Shown here piece by piece: positions 25,835 through 35,871 of a stretch of DNA of 64,000 nt. Made by a program: the position numbers and the translations under genes. Source of the stretch: Catalinimonas alkaloidigena. Its GTDB lineage: Bacteria > Bacteroidota > Bacteroidia > Cytophagales > Flexibacteraceae. The stretch spans positions 1 through 64,000 of the forward strand of contig NZ_FNFO01000016.1 in assembly GCF_900100765.1 (NCBI RefSeq), read 5' to 3'. The notes beneath the pieces were generated by a model that was not told the DNA's origin, searched no databases, and saw only the letters and a list, made by a program, of their open reading frames with translations. Numbering within the stretch: the first letter of the stretch is position 1; each line of letters starts with the position of its first letter.

Positions 25835-28387
25835 TTACTTTTTCCGCAACTGGTACGTGCCGCCGCTTTCCGTCATAAAGTCGTAGGTCCAGCCTCCGCC
25901 GGGCACGTCGTCCGAGGGGGTACGGTACTGATTTTCCGGAAGTTGAAAAAAGGGATGAGGGTTTGTGCCTTCCGCCGCACGCAGCAGCGTTTTGCCCCGC
26001 AGCACCAGCGCATTGGGGACGCGAATGCGGCAATTGCCCCCGCCTTGCGACCGTACGGTGAGTGTTTCGATCTGCCCGTTTTTCCAGGTGAGGTCTACCT
26101 CGAAGCCCCCGCGGGTGCGCAGGCCGGTAACGCGCCCGCTGGACCAGGCATCGGGAAGGGCGGGGAGGAGGGTAAGCATCCCGTCGTGGCTTTGCAACAG
26201 CATTTCGGCGATGCCCGCCGTGCCCCCGAAGTTCCCGTCGATCTGAAACGGCGGATGCGCGTCCAGCAGGTTCGGGTACGTGCCGCCCCCATTGGCATAG
26301 TCGGTGCCTTCGGCACCGGTGAGTTTCAGTTGCTCGCGCAAAAGCTTGTAGGCGTGGTTGCCGTCGTGCAGGCGTGCCCAGAAGTTGATCTTCCAGCCTT
26401 TGCTCCAGCCGGTACCCCCGTCGCCCCGAAGTTCGAGCGTTTTGCGTGCTGCCTCGGCATAGTTCGGGGTGTGTAGGGGTGAGATTTCCCGGCCGGGGTG
26501 GAGGGCAAACAGGTGCGATACGTGGCGGTGTTGAGGGTCTTCGTCCTGCCAGTCTTTGTACCACTCCTGCAGGTTGCCGCGTTTCCCGATCTGAAGCGGG
26601 TACAGCCGCCGTTTGGCCTCCTGGAGCTTGCGCCGGAAACCAGGATCGTCGCCCAGCTTCTTCGAAGCTTCGATGGTGTTGGTCAGCACGTCCCAGACGA
26701 TGGCCATGTCCATCGTCGTGGCAATGGAAACGGCCCCTTTCACACCCTGGTCGGTGATGAAGATGTTTTCGGGCGATGTCGAAGGGGCGGTGACCAGACG
26801 TCCGTCCGGGTCTTCTACCAGCCAGTCGAGGCAAAATTCGGCGGCGCCTTTCATGATCGGGTAAGCACGGTCGCGCAGGTACGCTTCGCTGCCCGTAAAC
26901 TGGTAATGCTCCCACAGGTGCTGGCTGAGCCACGCGCCCCCCATAGCCCAGTTGGCCCAGTTCGGGTCTCCCTTGCCTAGGTCGCCTACGGGGTTGGAGG
27001 TCGCCCAGAGATCGGTGTTGTGGTGCGCCGTCCAGCCGTTGGCCCCGTAAAAGTTCCGGGCAGTTGCCCGACCGGTTTGTGCCAGCGTCGCCAGGAAATC
27101 GAGCAGCGGCTGGTGCAGTTCCGACAGGTTGGTGACCTCGGCGGGCCAGTAATTCATTTCCGTGTTGATGTTGATCGTATAATTGCTACTCCACGGCGGG
27201 CGCATGTGCGGATTCCAGATGCCCTGGAGGTTGGCCGGGGTCGCCGCCACACCCACGCGGGCGGGGCGCGAGCTGGAGATGAGCAGGTAGCGGCCGTACT
27301 GGAAATAAAGTACCTCCAGCGCAGGATCTTTACCGCCTTCGGTATAGCGCCGCAGCCGCTCCAACGTGGTAAAATCGACCGATGGACTGCCGTTGAGCGT
27401 CAGCGTCACTCGGTTAAAGTAAGGACGGTAGTCGCGCAGGTGTTGTTGTTCCAACTCGTCGAACGAGCGGCCGTTCGTGCGGTTCAGGTACCCTTGCACC
27501 AAGGCGGTCTCGTCTTTCCCCTCGCGGTCCGGACATTTGTCGAAACCGTTGAAGCTGGTGGCGGCCGACAGCACCAGCAACACTTCGGACGCCCCCGTTA
27601 CCCGAATGCCCGCGGTGTCGGTCGTGACCGTCCCGTCGTGACGCTGGACACGCATTCGCAACGCGTAGCGCATGCCCCGGCAACCGGTCGGATCGTCCCA
27701 TACGATGGGATCTTCGTTGTAATTCACGTAGTTGGGATCGGTGTGGGCGGGGGCTTTGCCGCGCATGGCCAGTTCCTGCGGACCGATCACCACGTTTGCG
27801 GAACGCAGCGGACTCCGGGTAGAGGCGGTGAAATTCAGCGCTCCGGGTCGGCTGGACCGCAGCCGCAGCACGAGGGCCTGAGCGGGGTATGAGACAAAGA
27901 GTTCGCGGGTATATTCTGTGCCGTCGACGGTGAAACGGGTCGTGGCCGTTGCGTTCGAAATGTTCAGGTCCCGGTAGTAGGCCGTGGGGCGGTTCAGGAA
28001 CGACTGCCGAATCACCAGATCGCCCAGCGGTTCGTACGATTCCGTGTACTTCCCCTGCATTTTCTTCGTCAGCGCACTCGCTTTTTCGTAGTCGCCCGCG
28101 AAAAGGGCCTCGCGTATTTCGGGCAAATGCTGTGAGGCGCCGGGGTTCGGATCGGCGTCGACCGGACCACCCGACCACAGCGTCGCTTCGTTCAGTTGAA
28201 TCCATTCTTCTTCCACCCCGCCGAACACCATTGCGCCCAGCCGACCGTTGCCGAGCGGCAACGCCTCGTTCCAGTTACGGGCGGGAGCGTTGTACCACAA
28301 TTTCAGGTCGGGTTGGGCCAGCACCGACATGGAAACAAAGAGGGAGACCAGGCCAAAAAGCCACAGGCGGCGGGGTGGGACGTGCAT
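25835..28387 (-). CDS. GH95 alpha-L-fucosidase, exported
   Basis: GH95 enzymes are inverting 1,2-alpha-L-fucosidases, with some L-galactosidases. The ATG at 28387 opens a signal peptide ([23 protein letters not shown], then Gln), giving 850 residues, usual for the family. The start of the mature part is [26 protein letters not shown]. Active-site landmarks match the characterised Bifidobacterium enzyme: paired Asn406 and Asn408 in [12 protein letters not shown], Glu540 in STSPEN, and Asp717 in [11 protein letters not shown]. It is likely periplasmic or cell-surface. It is divergent from the GH13 gene. Fucosidase activity is the best call; substrate origin (algal, plant or host glycan) is unknown. 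Confidence 0.93.
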   Translation of the reverse strand: MHVPPRRLWLFGLVSLFVSMSVLAQPDLKLWYNAPARNWNEALPLGNGRLGAMVFGGVEEEWIQLNEATLWSGGPVDADPNPGASQHLPEIREALFAGDYEKASALTKKMQGKYTESYEPLGDLVIRQSFLNRPTAYYRDLNISNATATTRFTVDGTEYTRELFVSYPAQALVLRLRSSRPGALNFTASTRSPLRSANVVIGPQELAMRGKAPAHTDPNYVNYNEDPIVWDDPTGCRGMRYALRMRVQRHDGTVTTDTAGIRVTGASEVLLVLSAATSFNGFDKCPDREGKDETALVQGYLNRTNGRSFDELEQQHLRDYRPYFNRVTLTLNGSPSVDFTTLERLRRYTEGGKDPALEVLYFQYGRYLLISSSRPARVGVAATPANLQGIWNPHMRPPWSSNYTININTEMNYWPAEVTNLSELHQPLLDFLATLAQTGRATARNFYGANGWTAHHNTDLWATSNPVGDLGKGDPNWANWAMGGAWLSQHLWEHYQFTGSEAYLRDRAYPIMKGAAEFCLDWLVEDPDGRLVTAPSTSPENIFITDQGVKGAVSIATTMDMAIVWDVLTNTIEASKKLGDDPGFRRKLQEAKRRLYPLQIGKRGNLQEWYKDWQDEDPQHRHVSHLFALHPGREISPLHTPNYAEAARKTLELRGDGGTGWSKGWKINFWARLHDGNHAYKLLREQLKLTGAEGTDYANGGGTYPNLLDAHPPFQIDGNFGGTAGIAEMLLQSHDGMLTLLPALPDAWSSGRVTGLRTRGGFEVDLTWKNGQIETLTVRSQGGGNCRIRVPNALVLRGKTLLRAAEGTNPHPFFQLPENQYRTPSDDVPGGGWTYDFMTESGGTYQLRKK

Positions 28388-28541
28388 AAGGGGTAGGGTA
28401 AAGGTCAGAATAGCCCGGCGGACGATGGACCGGAGGCTCGACAATGATACTCAGGTTTTGGGAAGGAAGGTCATGATTTTCAGCCCATTTGCCAAGCAAT
28501 GGTTTGCTCAACGCGATTTGCGCGCGTGCGTATGAAGCAAT

Positions 28542-30233
28542 ATGAGCGAAGCAAAACCTTCTCTGGATGTGGTGACCGGCCCGGAGGCGTCGGCCCCCGT
28601 TGCCTGGTGGCAGCATGCCGTGGTGTACCAGATCTACCCCCGGTCGTTTCAGGACAGCAACGGCGATGGTGTGGGCGACCTGCCCGGCATTACGCAGCGC
28701 CTCGACTACCTGCGGTGGCTGGGCGTCGATGCGATCTGGATTTCTCCGATCTACCCCTCGCCGATGGCCGATTTCGGCTACGACGTCACGGACTACACCG
28801 GCATCGAGCCGATGTTTGGCACGTTACACGATTTCGACCACCTGGTCGAAGAGGCGCACCGGCGGCACCTGAAGGTCATCCTCGACTACGTTCCGAACCA
28901 CACGTCGATCGAACATCCCTGGTTTCAGGAATCCCGGTCGAGTCGCGACCATCCCAAACGCGACTGGTACCTCTGGAAAGATCCCGGCGTGGAAACGTCC
29001 AACGTGGAAACGTCCGACGTGGAGACGTCCCGTCCGGACGGCGGCCCGCCAACCAACTGGGTGAGCAACTTCGGAGGACACGCGTGGTCGCTCGATCCGC
29101 AGACAGGGCAGTACTATTACCACGCTTACCTGCCCGAACAACCCGACCTGAACTGGCGAAATCCGGCGGTGCAGGAGGCGATGTTCGACGCGCTTCGTTT
29201 CTGGCTCGACCGGGGCGTGGATGGCTTTCGGGTGGATGCCTTGCGACAGATGATCAAGGACGACCAGTGGCGCGATAACCCGCCGAGCGACGAGGGCCCC
29301 ACGAGCCAAAACCCGTACGACGCGCTGAAACCTCTTTACACGACCGACCGTCCCGAGGTGATGGACCTGGTCCGGAAGATGCGCCGGATTCTGGACGAAT
29401 ACGGGGCGCGTACGGGCATGCCCCGTGTGTTGATCGGTGAGTTGTACCTGCGGATCGAGCGGCTGGTGGCTTACTATGGTGAAGACGGCGAGGGATGCCA
29501 GCTCCCGTTCAATTTTCACCTGATCTCTACGCCCTGGAAAGCGCCCGTCATCGCCGACCTGATCCAACGGTACGAAGCCGCCCTGCCGCCGCACGGATGG
29601 CCCAACTGGGTTCTGGGCAACCACGACCAGCACCGGCTCGCCACCCGCCTCGGAGCCGCGCAGACGCGCATTGCAGCCATGCTGCTGCTGACCCTACGCG
29701 GTACGCCCACGCTCTACTACGGCGACGAAATCGGGATGCCCGACGTGCCCATTCCCGAGGGGCGGGTACAGGACCCGTGGGAAAAGCGGGTGCCCGGTCG
29801 GGGGCTGGGGCGCGACCCGGAACGCACGCCGATGCAGTGGGACAACACCAAAGGAGCGGGCTTCACCACGGAGGTACCCTGGCTGCCCCTCGCCGATGAC
29901 TTCGAACAGCGGAACGTTGCGGTCCAGCGAAAAGACCATGACTCCATTTTGTCGCTCTACCACCGGCTGATTCAGCTCCGTCGTCGTACGTCGGCACTCC
30001 ACCGCGGCGCATACGATTGGGTCAAAAGCCAGGGGCACGTCTTGGCCTACCAACGTTCTGCCGAAGACCAGGCCTATCTGATTGTCCTGAACCTGGGCGA
30101 TCAGCCCGCCGCCTGGAATGTAGAAGGAACCGGAAAAGTCGCAGTCGGTACGCACCGGCAGCGGGAAGGGGAGGGCTTCTCCGGGACGGTTACCCTCGCT
30201 CCCAACGAAGGCGTTGTGGTGCGGATGGGATAG
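28542..30233 (+). CDS. GH13 alpha-glucosidase (alpha-amylase family)
   Basis: A 563-residue cytoplasmic-type GH13 enzyme without a signal peptide, related to maltases/oligo-1,6-glucosidases and insect-type alpha-glucosidases. The four conserved regions are DYVPNH (115-120), GFRVDALRQ with nucleophile Asp232, LIGELY with acid/base Glu300, and LGNHDQHR with Asp362. A QLPFNFHL stretch follows region III. The B-domain loop carries a 15-residue insertion of three VETS[N/D/R] units encoded by a 15-bp tandem repeat. The gene is divergent from GH95 and followed by a REP-like palindrome. It probably trims short alpha-glucosides taken into the cell. Confidence 0.93.
   Translation: MSEAKPSLDVVTGPEASAPVAWWQHAVVYQIYPRSFQDSNGDGVGDLPGITQRLDYLRWLGVDAIWISPIYPSPMADFGYDVTDYTGIEPMFGTLHDFDHLVEEAHRRHLKVILDYVPNHTSIEHPWFQESRSSRDHPKRDWYLWKDPGVETSNVETSDVETSRPDGGPPTNWVSNFGGHAWSLDPQTGQYYYHAYLPEQPDLNWRNPAVQEAMFDALRFWLDRGVDGFRVDALRQMIKDDQWRDNPPSDEGPTSQNPYDALKPLYTTDRPEVMDLVRKMRRILDEYGARTGMPRVLIGELYLRIERLVAYYGEDGEGCQLPFNFHLISTPWKAPVIADLIQRYEAALPPHGWPNWVLGNHDQHRLATRLGAAQTRIAAMLLLTLRGTPTLYYGDEIGMPDVPIPEGRVQDPWEKRVPGRGLGRDPERTPMQWDNTKGAGFTTEVPWLPLADDFEQRNVAVQRKDHDSILSLYHRLIQLRRRTSALHRGAYDWVKSQGHVLAYQRSAEDQAYLIVLNLGDQPAAWNVEGTGKVAVGTHRQREGEGFSGTVTLAPNEGVVVRMG
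28989..29033 (+). repeat. Three in-frame copies of a 15-bp repeat within the GH13 gene
   Basis: Three consecutive 15-base units (28989-29003, 29004-29018, 29019-29033) encode VETSN, VETSD and VETSR. The first two differ at one base; the third is diverged at its end. Being a multiple of three, copy-number change would not break the frame. Confidence 0.9.
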
Positions 30234-30282
30234 GGTGATGAAATTTGATGCCAGGTGATAAAAGATCTGGCACCGCACCCGG

Positions 30283-30331
30283 CTCCCGTTGGTCGAGATG
30301 ACATAGACCCTGTCATCTCGACCAACGGGAG
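30283..30331. repeat. REP-like perfect palindrome between convergent genes
   Basis: Two 21-base arms (30283-30303 and 30311-30331) are exact reverse complements around a 7-base loop. The core GTCGAGATGAC/GTCATCTCGAC resembles dispersed palindromes I know from other Bacteroidota intergenic regions. It could act as a bidirectional terminator for the GH13 and DUF1080 genes, but lacks a T-tract. Confidence 0.8.
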
Positions 30332-30374
30332 AGAGCTCCAGTCTGTAGAGGGGACTGATTCCGATCTCAGTCCG

Positions 30375-33300
30375 TTACTTCTTCTTACTCAGATCCTTAA
30401 TGCGGATGTTCCGGAAGTAGACCACGGAGCCGTGGCCCAGGAAGCCGATGTGGCCTTTGTCGTTTTTCAACCCCGGATGGTCTTTATGGTCCAGCGTGCC
30501 GTTTTTCCGGGCGTTGGCGATGTCGCCGTCCAGAATCGTGGTGCCGTTCAGCACGATCTTGATTTTCGTCCCTTTCACCGTGACCTCCTCTTCGTTCCAT
30601 TCACCGACGGGTTTTAAGTAGCCGCGCTTGGCGGGGATGACGCCGTAGACGGAACCGTGGTACTGGTACTCGTGCAGGTTTTTGTAGATGTCGGCGGTAT
30701 TGTCCAGAATCTGCAGTTCCATCCCGACGTAGGCCGCGTCGCCTTCCAGCGGGGTGCGGATGCCCAGGCCGTTGTTGGCGCCCGGCGTCAGCTTGAACTC
30801 GAACCGGAATACAAAATCGCTGTATTCTTCTTTCGTGTAAAGGTTGCCGCCGCTGCCTTCGCTGGGTTTCACCACCATCACACCGTCTTCGATCACGTAA
30901 TCCTGCGTGTTGCCGGTCCACGCGTACATGTTGGTGCCGTCGAACAGGACCTTATAGCCTTCTTTTTTCTCCTGCGCGCTCAGTTCGAACGGCTCCTGAC
31001 GCGGCAATTCGCGGAGGTAAATGTTGCGGTAGCCGATGCGGGAACCGTGCGCCTGCAGCTCGATCTGTTCGGTAGGAAAGATGGGCTGGTTCCGGTCCCA
31101 GTAGTTTTCCAGAATCACGTTGTCGGTCACCAACTCGCCGTTGAGGTAGACCGTCACCCGGTCGCCCTGCATCAGGATGCGGAAGTGGTTCCACTCGCCG
31201 AGCGGGTTGTCCGCGACTTTCAGGGGCTTGCTCGGGTGAACCTGGTTGTTGTACAAACCGCCGGAGCCGACTTGTGCGCCCACGTTGGTGCGGGACGTAT
31301 CCCAGATCTGTACCTGCGGTGCCCCGCGGAGGTAGATGCCCGCGTCGCCGTCGCCTTTGCCGTCGTCGTAAATCTTCCAGTCGACCAACATTTCAAAGTC
31401 GCCGTACTGTTTGATGGTCGCCAGGTTGTTGCCATGTCCGGTGAACAGAAGTTCGCCGTTGTCGAGCACCTGCCAGCCGTCGCGCATTTCCTGATCGGCC
31501 GCGGCCTGTTTTTCTGCCAGTTCGGCGGGTTTCATGTTGGCCCGGGCGATGGGATTTTCTACCAGTCCTTTCCAGCCCGTCAGGTCTTTGCCGTTGAACA
31601 GCGCCACGAACCCTTCGCCTGCCGGCATTTCGGCAAGGTGTTTCCGGATGGCCTCTTTCTCGTAGTCGCTGTCGCCACCCTGCATCACCTGCATCGTTTT
31701 CTGCAACAATTGCCGCACCAGATCGCCCTGAAAATCAGGATTCGCCAGGGCAATGCGCACCACGGCCTGTGCCGCGGCCTGGCGTACGGCGGGGTCGTCC
31801 AGGTACTGGCCCGCGAACGGCAGGGCGGGGAACGTACGATTCCGTGCCGTTTCGTTCAGAATCAGCTGTTTCTGTTCCGGCGTCTGCGCCAGGGCCATCG
31901 CGTTGCGCAGCATCAGAAGTTTTTGGGCATCGGGGGCCGTCGACCGTTGGATCATGCCGACGTAGCCGCGCAGCGCTTCGTCGAGGTACGCCTTGTTTTC
32001 CGACTGCCGACCGAGGTCGTACAGGGCTGCCGTAGCCCCGACGTCCGACCAGTGGGCCAGTGCCGCCACGGCCGCCCGTTTGGTGGCGTCATCGCCGTTC
32101 GCGAATCCGGTCGTCACCGCATCGAGGGCTTCGTCGCCCCCCAGTGCGGCCAGAATGGCGAAATAATCGGCTTGCTTTCCGGCGGGGGCGTTTTCCATGG
32201 CCTGTAGCACTTGCGCCACACGTGTGGATGAATCAGGCATGGCTTCTACAGAGGCGACTACCGCCTGTTGCAGTGCGGCGACTTCCGAAGCGGGCGTGGT
32301 CTGGTTCAGTTGCGCGACCAGTGTCGGAAAATCGTTGGCGGTGGCCATCGGTGCCAGGGCCCGGAGGGCGGCCATCCGCACGGTAGTGTCGGAGGCAGAG
32401 ACGTAAGCGAAAACGTCGTTGATTTTGCCGGGGGTGGCGCGGGCGCCCACCACGGACAACAAGGCCGCCTGTGCCGGGGCGGGCAGCTTCGGCAATGCCT
32501 CTACGATCTGGTCCGACAAGCCCTCGCCGGGCATCAGCCGCAGCGCATCGGCCACCGCCTGGATTTGTGTCGGCGTGCCTTTCTTCATGACTTTGAGTAG
32601 GTCCGGCAACGCGTCCAGCTTTCCCAACCGTCCGGCGGCACCGATGGCCGCGCGTTGCACCGCTTCGTCTTTCGATTTCAGGGACTTCAGGGCGATGGGT
32701 AGGGCATCTGTCGCGTCGTTTTTTTCGAGCATCGTCAGGATAGCCGCTTGGGCGTCGGGTTGTGCTTTTTTCAGCGCAGCGATCCACTGCGCCGACGTGG
32801 CCCGTGCGTAGGGCATGGCAAATTGCAGGGCTGCCGCGCGGTATTCCGGATGGGTGTCCTGCGCGGCCGCGACCAGCAGGGGAACGCTTTGTGCGCCTTT
32901 CAGTTCGGTCAGGAGACGGAGCGCCGCCGTGCGGGTATGGATCTGGTTTTCGGTAGCACGTCCCACCAGCGTTTGCGCCAGCTTTTCGGCGTGGGCGGTT
33001 TGGCCTTCTTCCGCCAGTCGTGCGGCATAGCGCAACAGGGCGGCCGTTGCTTCGTCGTCGGCGTAGGTAAAGACCTCTTTTTCGGCGGCGGGCAACAGAA
33101 CACTTTCCGATGCCGGATCGGCGATGTTCGCCAGGGCAGAAAGCGCCAGTTTGCGCAGCGTCACGTCCTGGCTTTTGGCGAGTGGCGTGAGGGTGGCCAC
33201 GGCTTCGGTTGCGCGGGCGTCGCCCAGGGCTTCGACCAGCGACAACTGGCACGTGCCCCGCGCCGTTTGCAGCGCGTTCAGCAAGGCTTGTTTGGCGGCA

Positions 33301-33788
33301 GACGTCTGAATCGTGGTGAGTGCGCGCGCCGCCGGACCGCACAGGGCGTCGTTTTGCAGGTAGGTTTGCAGGCAGGGCACGGCGTCGTCTTTGCCGACCA
33401 CCTGCAGTTGCCGGATTAAGAATGCCCGGTTTTCGTCGTGCGCCACCTGCCCCAGTGCTTGGCAGTACGCCTGCACGCTCATGGCGCGCCAGGTTTCGTG
33501 GCCGGGTTGCGTCACATACGCCGAAAAGCCTCCCAGGGCATATTCCAGCGCGGTGTTATCGCCCTGGCCCGGAGGTGACAGCAAAAGCGTCATTTCCACC
33601 AAACCGTCGGCCTGGAGGGCGGCCATGTCCTGCATATGAGCGTCCAGTTCCTGGGCATTTTCGGCGGGGAACTGCGCCAGCAGGTCGGCAATCTTGGTGG
33701 TACGGGTGCGTTGGTCGGTCTGGGCAAACAGGGCCGAACCGGAAATCAGGAAGAAGAAAAGGAAGTTCCAGAAAAATCGTTTCAACAT
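30375..33788 (-). CDS. Exported HEAT-repeat protein with two DUF1080 (3-keto-glycoside hydrolase type) domains
   Basis: A 1137-residue protein with a signal peptide (ending LFAQ near 23). Residues about 60-700 are Ala/Leu-rich helical repeats of the HEAT/PBS-lyase type, a likely protein- or ligand-binding solenoid. Two jelly-roll DUF1080 domains follow, about 726-930 (GFVALFNGKDLTGWKG to GYRNIYLREL) and 946-1135 (GYKVLFDGTNMYAWTG to VVYFRNIRIKDL). Pfam now names this domain 3-keto-disaccharide hydrolase. It starts 35 bases after an exported Gfo/Idh/MocA oxidoreductase, which could supply 3-keto-glycosides for it. Enzyme activity of this fusion is inferred; whether both domains are active is unknown. 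Confidence 0.88.
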   Translation of the reverse strand: MLKRFFWNFLFFFLISGSALFAQTDQRTRTTKIADLLAQFPAENAQELDAHMQDMAALQADGLVEMTLLLSPPGQGDNTALEYALGGFSAYVTQPGHETWRAMSVQAYCQALGQVAHDENRAFLIRQLQVVGKDDAVPCLQTYLQNDALCGPAARALTTIQTSAAKQALLNALQTARGTCQLSLVEALGDARATEAVATLTPLAKSQDVTLRKLALSALANIADPASESVLLPAAEKEVFTYADDEATAALLRYAARLAEEGQTAHAEKLAQTLVGRATENQIHTRTAALRLLTELKGAQSVPLLVAAAQDTHPEYRAAALQFAMPYARATSAQWIAALKKAQPDAQAAILTMLEKNDATDALPIALKSLKSKDEAVQRAAIGAAGRLGKLDALPDLLKVMKKGTPTQIQAVADALRLMPGEGLSDQIVEALPKLPAPAQAALLSVVGARATPGKINDVFAYVSASDTTVRMAALRALAPMATANDFPTLVAQLNQTTPASEVAALQQAVVASVEAMPDSSTRVAQVLQAMENAPAGKQADYFAILAALGGDEALDAVTTGFANGDDATKRAAVAALAHWSDVGATAALYDLGRQSENKAYLDEALRGYVGMIQRSTAPDAQKLLMLRNAMALAQTPEQKQLILNETARNRTFPALPFAGQYLDDPAVRQAAAQAVVRIALANPDFQGDLVRQLLQKTMQVMQGGDSDYEKEAIRKHLAEMPAGEGFVALFNGKDLTGWKGLVENPIARANMKPAELAEKQAAADQEMRDGWQVLDNGELLFTGHGNNLATIKQYGDFEMLVDWKIYDDGKGDGDAGIYLRGAPQVQIWDTSRTNVGAQVGSGGLYNNQVHPSKPLKVADNPLGEWNHFRILMQGDRVTVYLNGELVTDNVILENYWDRNQPIFPTEQIELQAHGSRIGYRNIYLRELPRQEPFELSAQEKKEGYKVLFDGTNMYAWTGNTQDYVIEDGVMVVKPSEGSGGNLYTKEEYSDFVFRFEFKLTPGANNGLGIRTPLEGDAAYVGMELQILDNTADIYKNLHEYQYHGSVYGVIPAKRGYLKPVGEWNEEEVTVKGTKIKIVLNGTTILDGDIANARKNGTLDHKDHPGLKNDKGHIGFLGHGSVVYFRNIRIKDLSKKK

Positions 33789-33823
33789 GGTCGGGGATAG
33801 GTGTGGGAGAAGAAATGAAGCGA

Positions 33824-35101
33824 CTAGACCATGGTCCAGCCGGCGCGCATGGGTGGGTTGATGAGGCGGTTGGCACCGGCATCGTCGACAAACTCCTGTT
33901 TGATGGGATCGAATTTCAGCGAACGGTTGAGGCGCAGCGCCACGATGCCCATGTTGACGAGCGTGCTGGACCGGTAGCCGTTGGCTTCGTTCAGGGCAAA
34001 CTTCTGCCGGTTTTTGACAGCCTCCACAAAGTCGGTGACCTGCGGCTCCGGATCGGGGAACGCGGCGAGTTTCTTTTGCAGATCGGGAATGTCGGAACGG
34101 AATCCGGGGTAGAGTTTACCCTTTGGTCCTTCGATGTAGGGAACTCCCTCTTGCGAGCCGTCGCCGTCCAGCACAATCTTGCAGCCGTCCTTGTACGTGT
34201 AGGTGATGCGCCGCCAGGTGCCGACCGCGTCGGGGTGCTGCTGTGGGGCGTCGATCTCGACCGAAATCGGGCTGTCTTCGTCTTTTCCCAGGAAGTACTG
34301 AATCGGGTCGAGGTAGTGCTGGCCCATGTCGCCGAGGCCGCCGCCGTCGTAATCCCAGTAGCCCCGGAAGGTCTGATGCACGCGGTGCGGGTTGTACGGC
34401 TTGATCGGGGCCGGTCCCAGCCAGAGGTCGTAGTCGAGTTCTTTCGGCACCGTTTCCGTCGGTAAGTTCGTCTGGCCGACCCAGTAGAATTTCCAGTCGA
34501 AGCCCGTATGGCGACTCACCGTCACGGTCAGGGGCCAGCCCAGCAACCCGCTCTCTACCAGCTTTTTGATCGGTTTGACGGGCGTGCGCATCCCGTAAAA
34601 AATGTCTTCGAACCGGAACCACGTGTTCAGCCGGAAAATCCGTCCGTGCTGCTGTACCGCTTCCACCACACGCTTGCCTTCGCCAATGGTCCGCGTCATG
34701 GGCTTCTCACACCAGATGTCTTTTCCTGCCCGGGCCGCGTCGGCGGCCATCAGGCCGTGCCAGTGGGGCGGCGTGGCGATGTGGACGATGTCGACTTCAG
34801 GCAGTTGGATCAGTTCGCGGTAGTCGTGGAACGTCTTGACGCCCTTGCCGACGCGGTCGACGGCCTGTTGCAGGTGGTTGCGGTCCACGTCGCAAAGGGC
34901 CACGACCCGCGTGCCGCCGTAGGGAATGTGGCCCAGGCCCATGCCGCCGACCCCGATGATGCCTTTGGTCAGTTGGTCGCTGGGGGGGAGGTAGCCGCGG
35001 CCGCCCAGCACAAACCGGGGGACGATGGTGAAGGCCGCCGCGCCCACGACCGATTTTTTAAGAAAGTCGCGACGTGACGTTTTCGTAGAAGGTGTTGTCA
35101 T
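33824..35101 (-). CDS. Tat-exported Gfo/Idh/MocA-family oxidoreductase
   Basis: The ATG at 35101 gives 425 residues opening with a twin-arginine signal (TSRRDFLKKSVVGAAAF). The Rossmann domain follows with GVGGMGLGH and CDVDR, then the family EKP motif in WCEKPMTR, and the C-terminal alpha/beta domain with YWDYDGGGLGDMGQHYLDP. Such enzymes carry a tightly bound NAD(P) and oxidise or reduce sugars and glycosides. Tat export with bound cofactor and the downstream DUF1080 protein suggest a periplasmic oxidative route for cleaving glycosides. The substrate is not identifiable. A candidate promoter lies 27 bases upstream. Confidence 0.9.
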   Translation of the reverse strand: MTTPSTKTSRRDFLKKSVVGAAAFTIVPRFVLGGRGYLPPSDQLTKGIIGVGGMGLGHIPYGGTRVVALCDVDRNHLQQAVDRVGKGVKTFHDYRELIQLPEVDIVHIATPPHWHGLMAADAARAGKDIWCEKPMTRTIGEGKRVVEAVQQHGRIFRLNTWFRFEDIFYGMRTPVKPIKKLVESGLLGWPLTVTVSRHTGFDWKFYWVGQTNLPTETVPKELDYDLWLGPAPIKPYNPHRVHQTFRGYWDYDGGGLGDMGQHYLDPIQYFLGKDEDSPISVEIDAPQQHPDAVGTWRRITYTYKDGCKIVLDGDGSQEGVPYIEGPKGKLYPGFRSDIPDLQKKLAAFPDPEPQVTDFVEAVKNRQKFALNEANGYRSSTLVNMGIVALRLNRSLKFDPIKQEFVDDAGANRLINPPMRAGWTMV

Positions 35102-35127
35102 GAAAGGAAGGAATGATGGAGGTGGGG

Positions 35128-35156
35128 TAAATGTAAGGAGCTTCCGGCAGATGCAA
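35128..35156 (-). promoter_or_regulatory. Candidate promoter for the Gfo/Idh-DUF1080 operon
   Basis: On the minus strand TTG (35154-35156) and TACATTTA (35128-35135) are spaced by 18 bases, one mismatch from the TTTG/TAnnTTTG pattern. The predicted leader is about 20 bases. Confidence 0.4.
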
Positions 35157-35319
35157 TAGCATAGCGGGAAGCAAAATTGGCGGGTAATCAATGCTGAAGC
35201 TTAGCCTCGAATCGAATCTAGCCTCTCGCAATCGGATCAGGGGCTACACAAACGAATAGTCTTTGTCTACTTCGTGATGAATGTTGATGTTATTAAACAA
35301 TACAGGGAAAGTATAGTTT

Positions 35320-35781
35320 ATGCAGAAATACATGTTCAAGTGCGTGATCAGGATAATTGCCCTCGCTGGGTTGGCAAGCTGCGGACACGCTGATTACAAC
35401 CTGACACACGACTGCCTTACCACGGAGGCTAATAAAATGAACAATGGTTTCTGGATCAGCGAGATGGAGCCACGTACTTTCTACGAAGAAGAATATCCGA
35501 AGTCGTACAAACCAATTTCGTCTGTACACTTCGGTGCATCTTCTTATCGTAAAGAGCCTTTAAAACAAGTCTGTTTTAAGGAGCCATTGGAAGGATACAA
35601 CTGGATTTTAATAGAGCGTGGGCTGAAAAGTGACACAATGCCCCTAAATTTCCGACCGCATGGCTGGTATCTGCTTAGCTCCCTTGAAGTATTAAAAGGC
35701 GAAAATTATGAAATCTATTTTACTTTCGACGAGGCACTTCAGGTTTCTATGTATAGGGAGCCAATCCCATCCAATTTTTAA
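35320..35781 (+). CDS. Hypothetical lipoprotein, 153 residues
   Basis: I do not recognise this protein. The N-terminus IIALAGLASCGHAD is a lipoprotein signal with Cys21 in a LASC lipobox, so it should be lipid-anchored, probably at the outer membrane. The mature part is about 130 residues with a mixed alpha/beta look, including YEIYFTFDEALQVSMYREP near the end. One counted line in the gene is 48% GC, lower than its neighbours. It stands alone between the divergent Gfo/Idh gene and the DCC-family gene. A start at 35332 is also possible. Confidence 0.7.
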   Translation: MQKYMFKCVIRIIALAGLASCGHADYNLTHDCLTTEANKMNNGFWISEMEPRTFYEEEYPKSYKPISSVHFGASSYRKEPLKQVCFKEPLEGYNWILIERGLKSDTMPLNFRPHGWYLLSSLEVLKGENYEIYFTFDEALQVSMYREPIPSNF

Positions 35782-35871
35782 CAAGAGAGAGGCTGCGATT
35801 GCTTAACTTCAAGCAAAGCGGATGAAGGTGCCGTTTTCACTAAAGATCGGCTGCTCTATTTTTTGCGTAAT

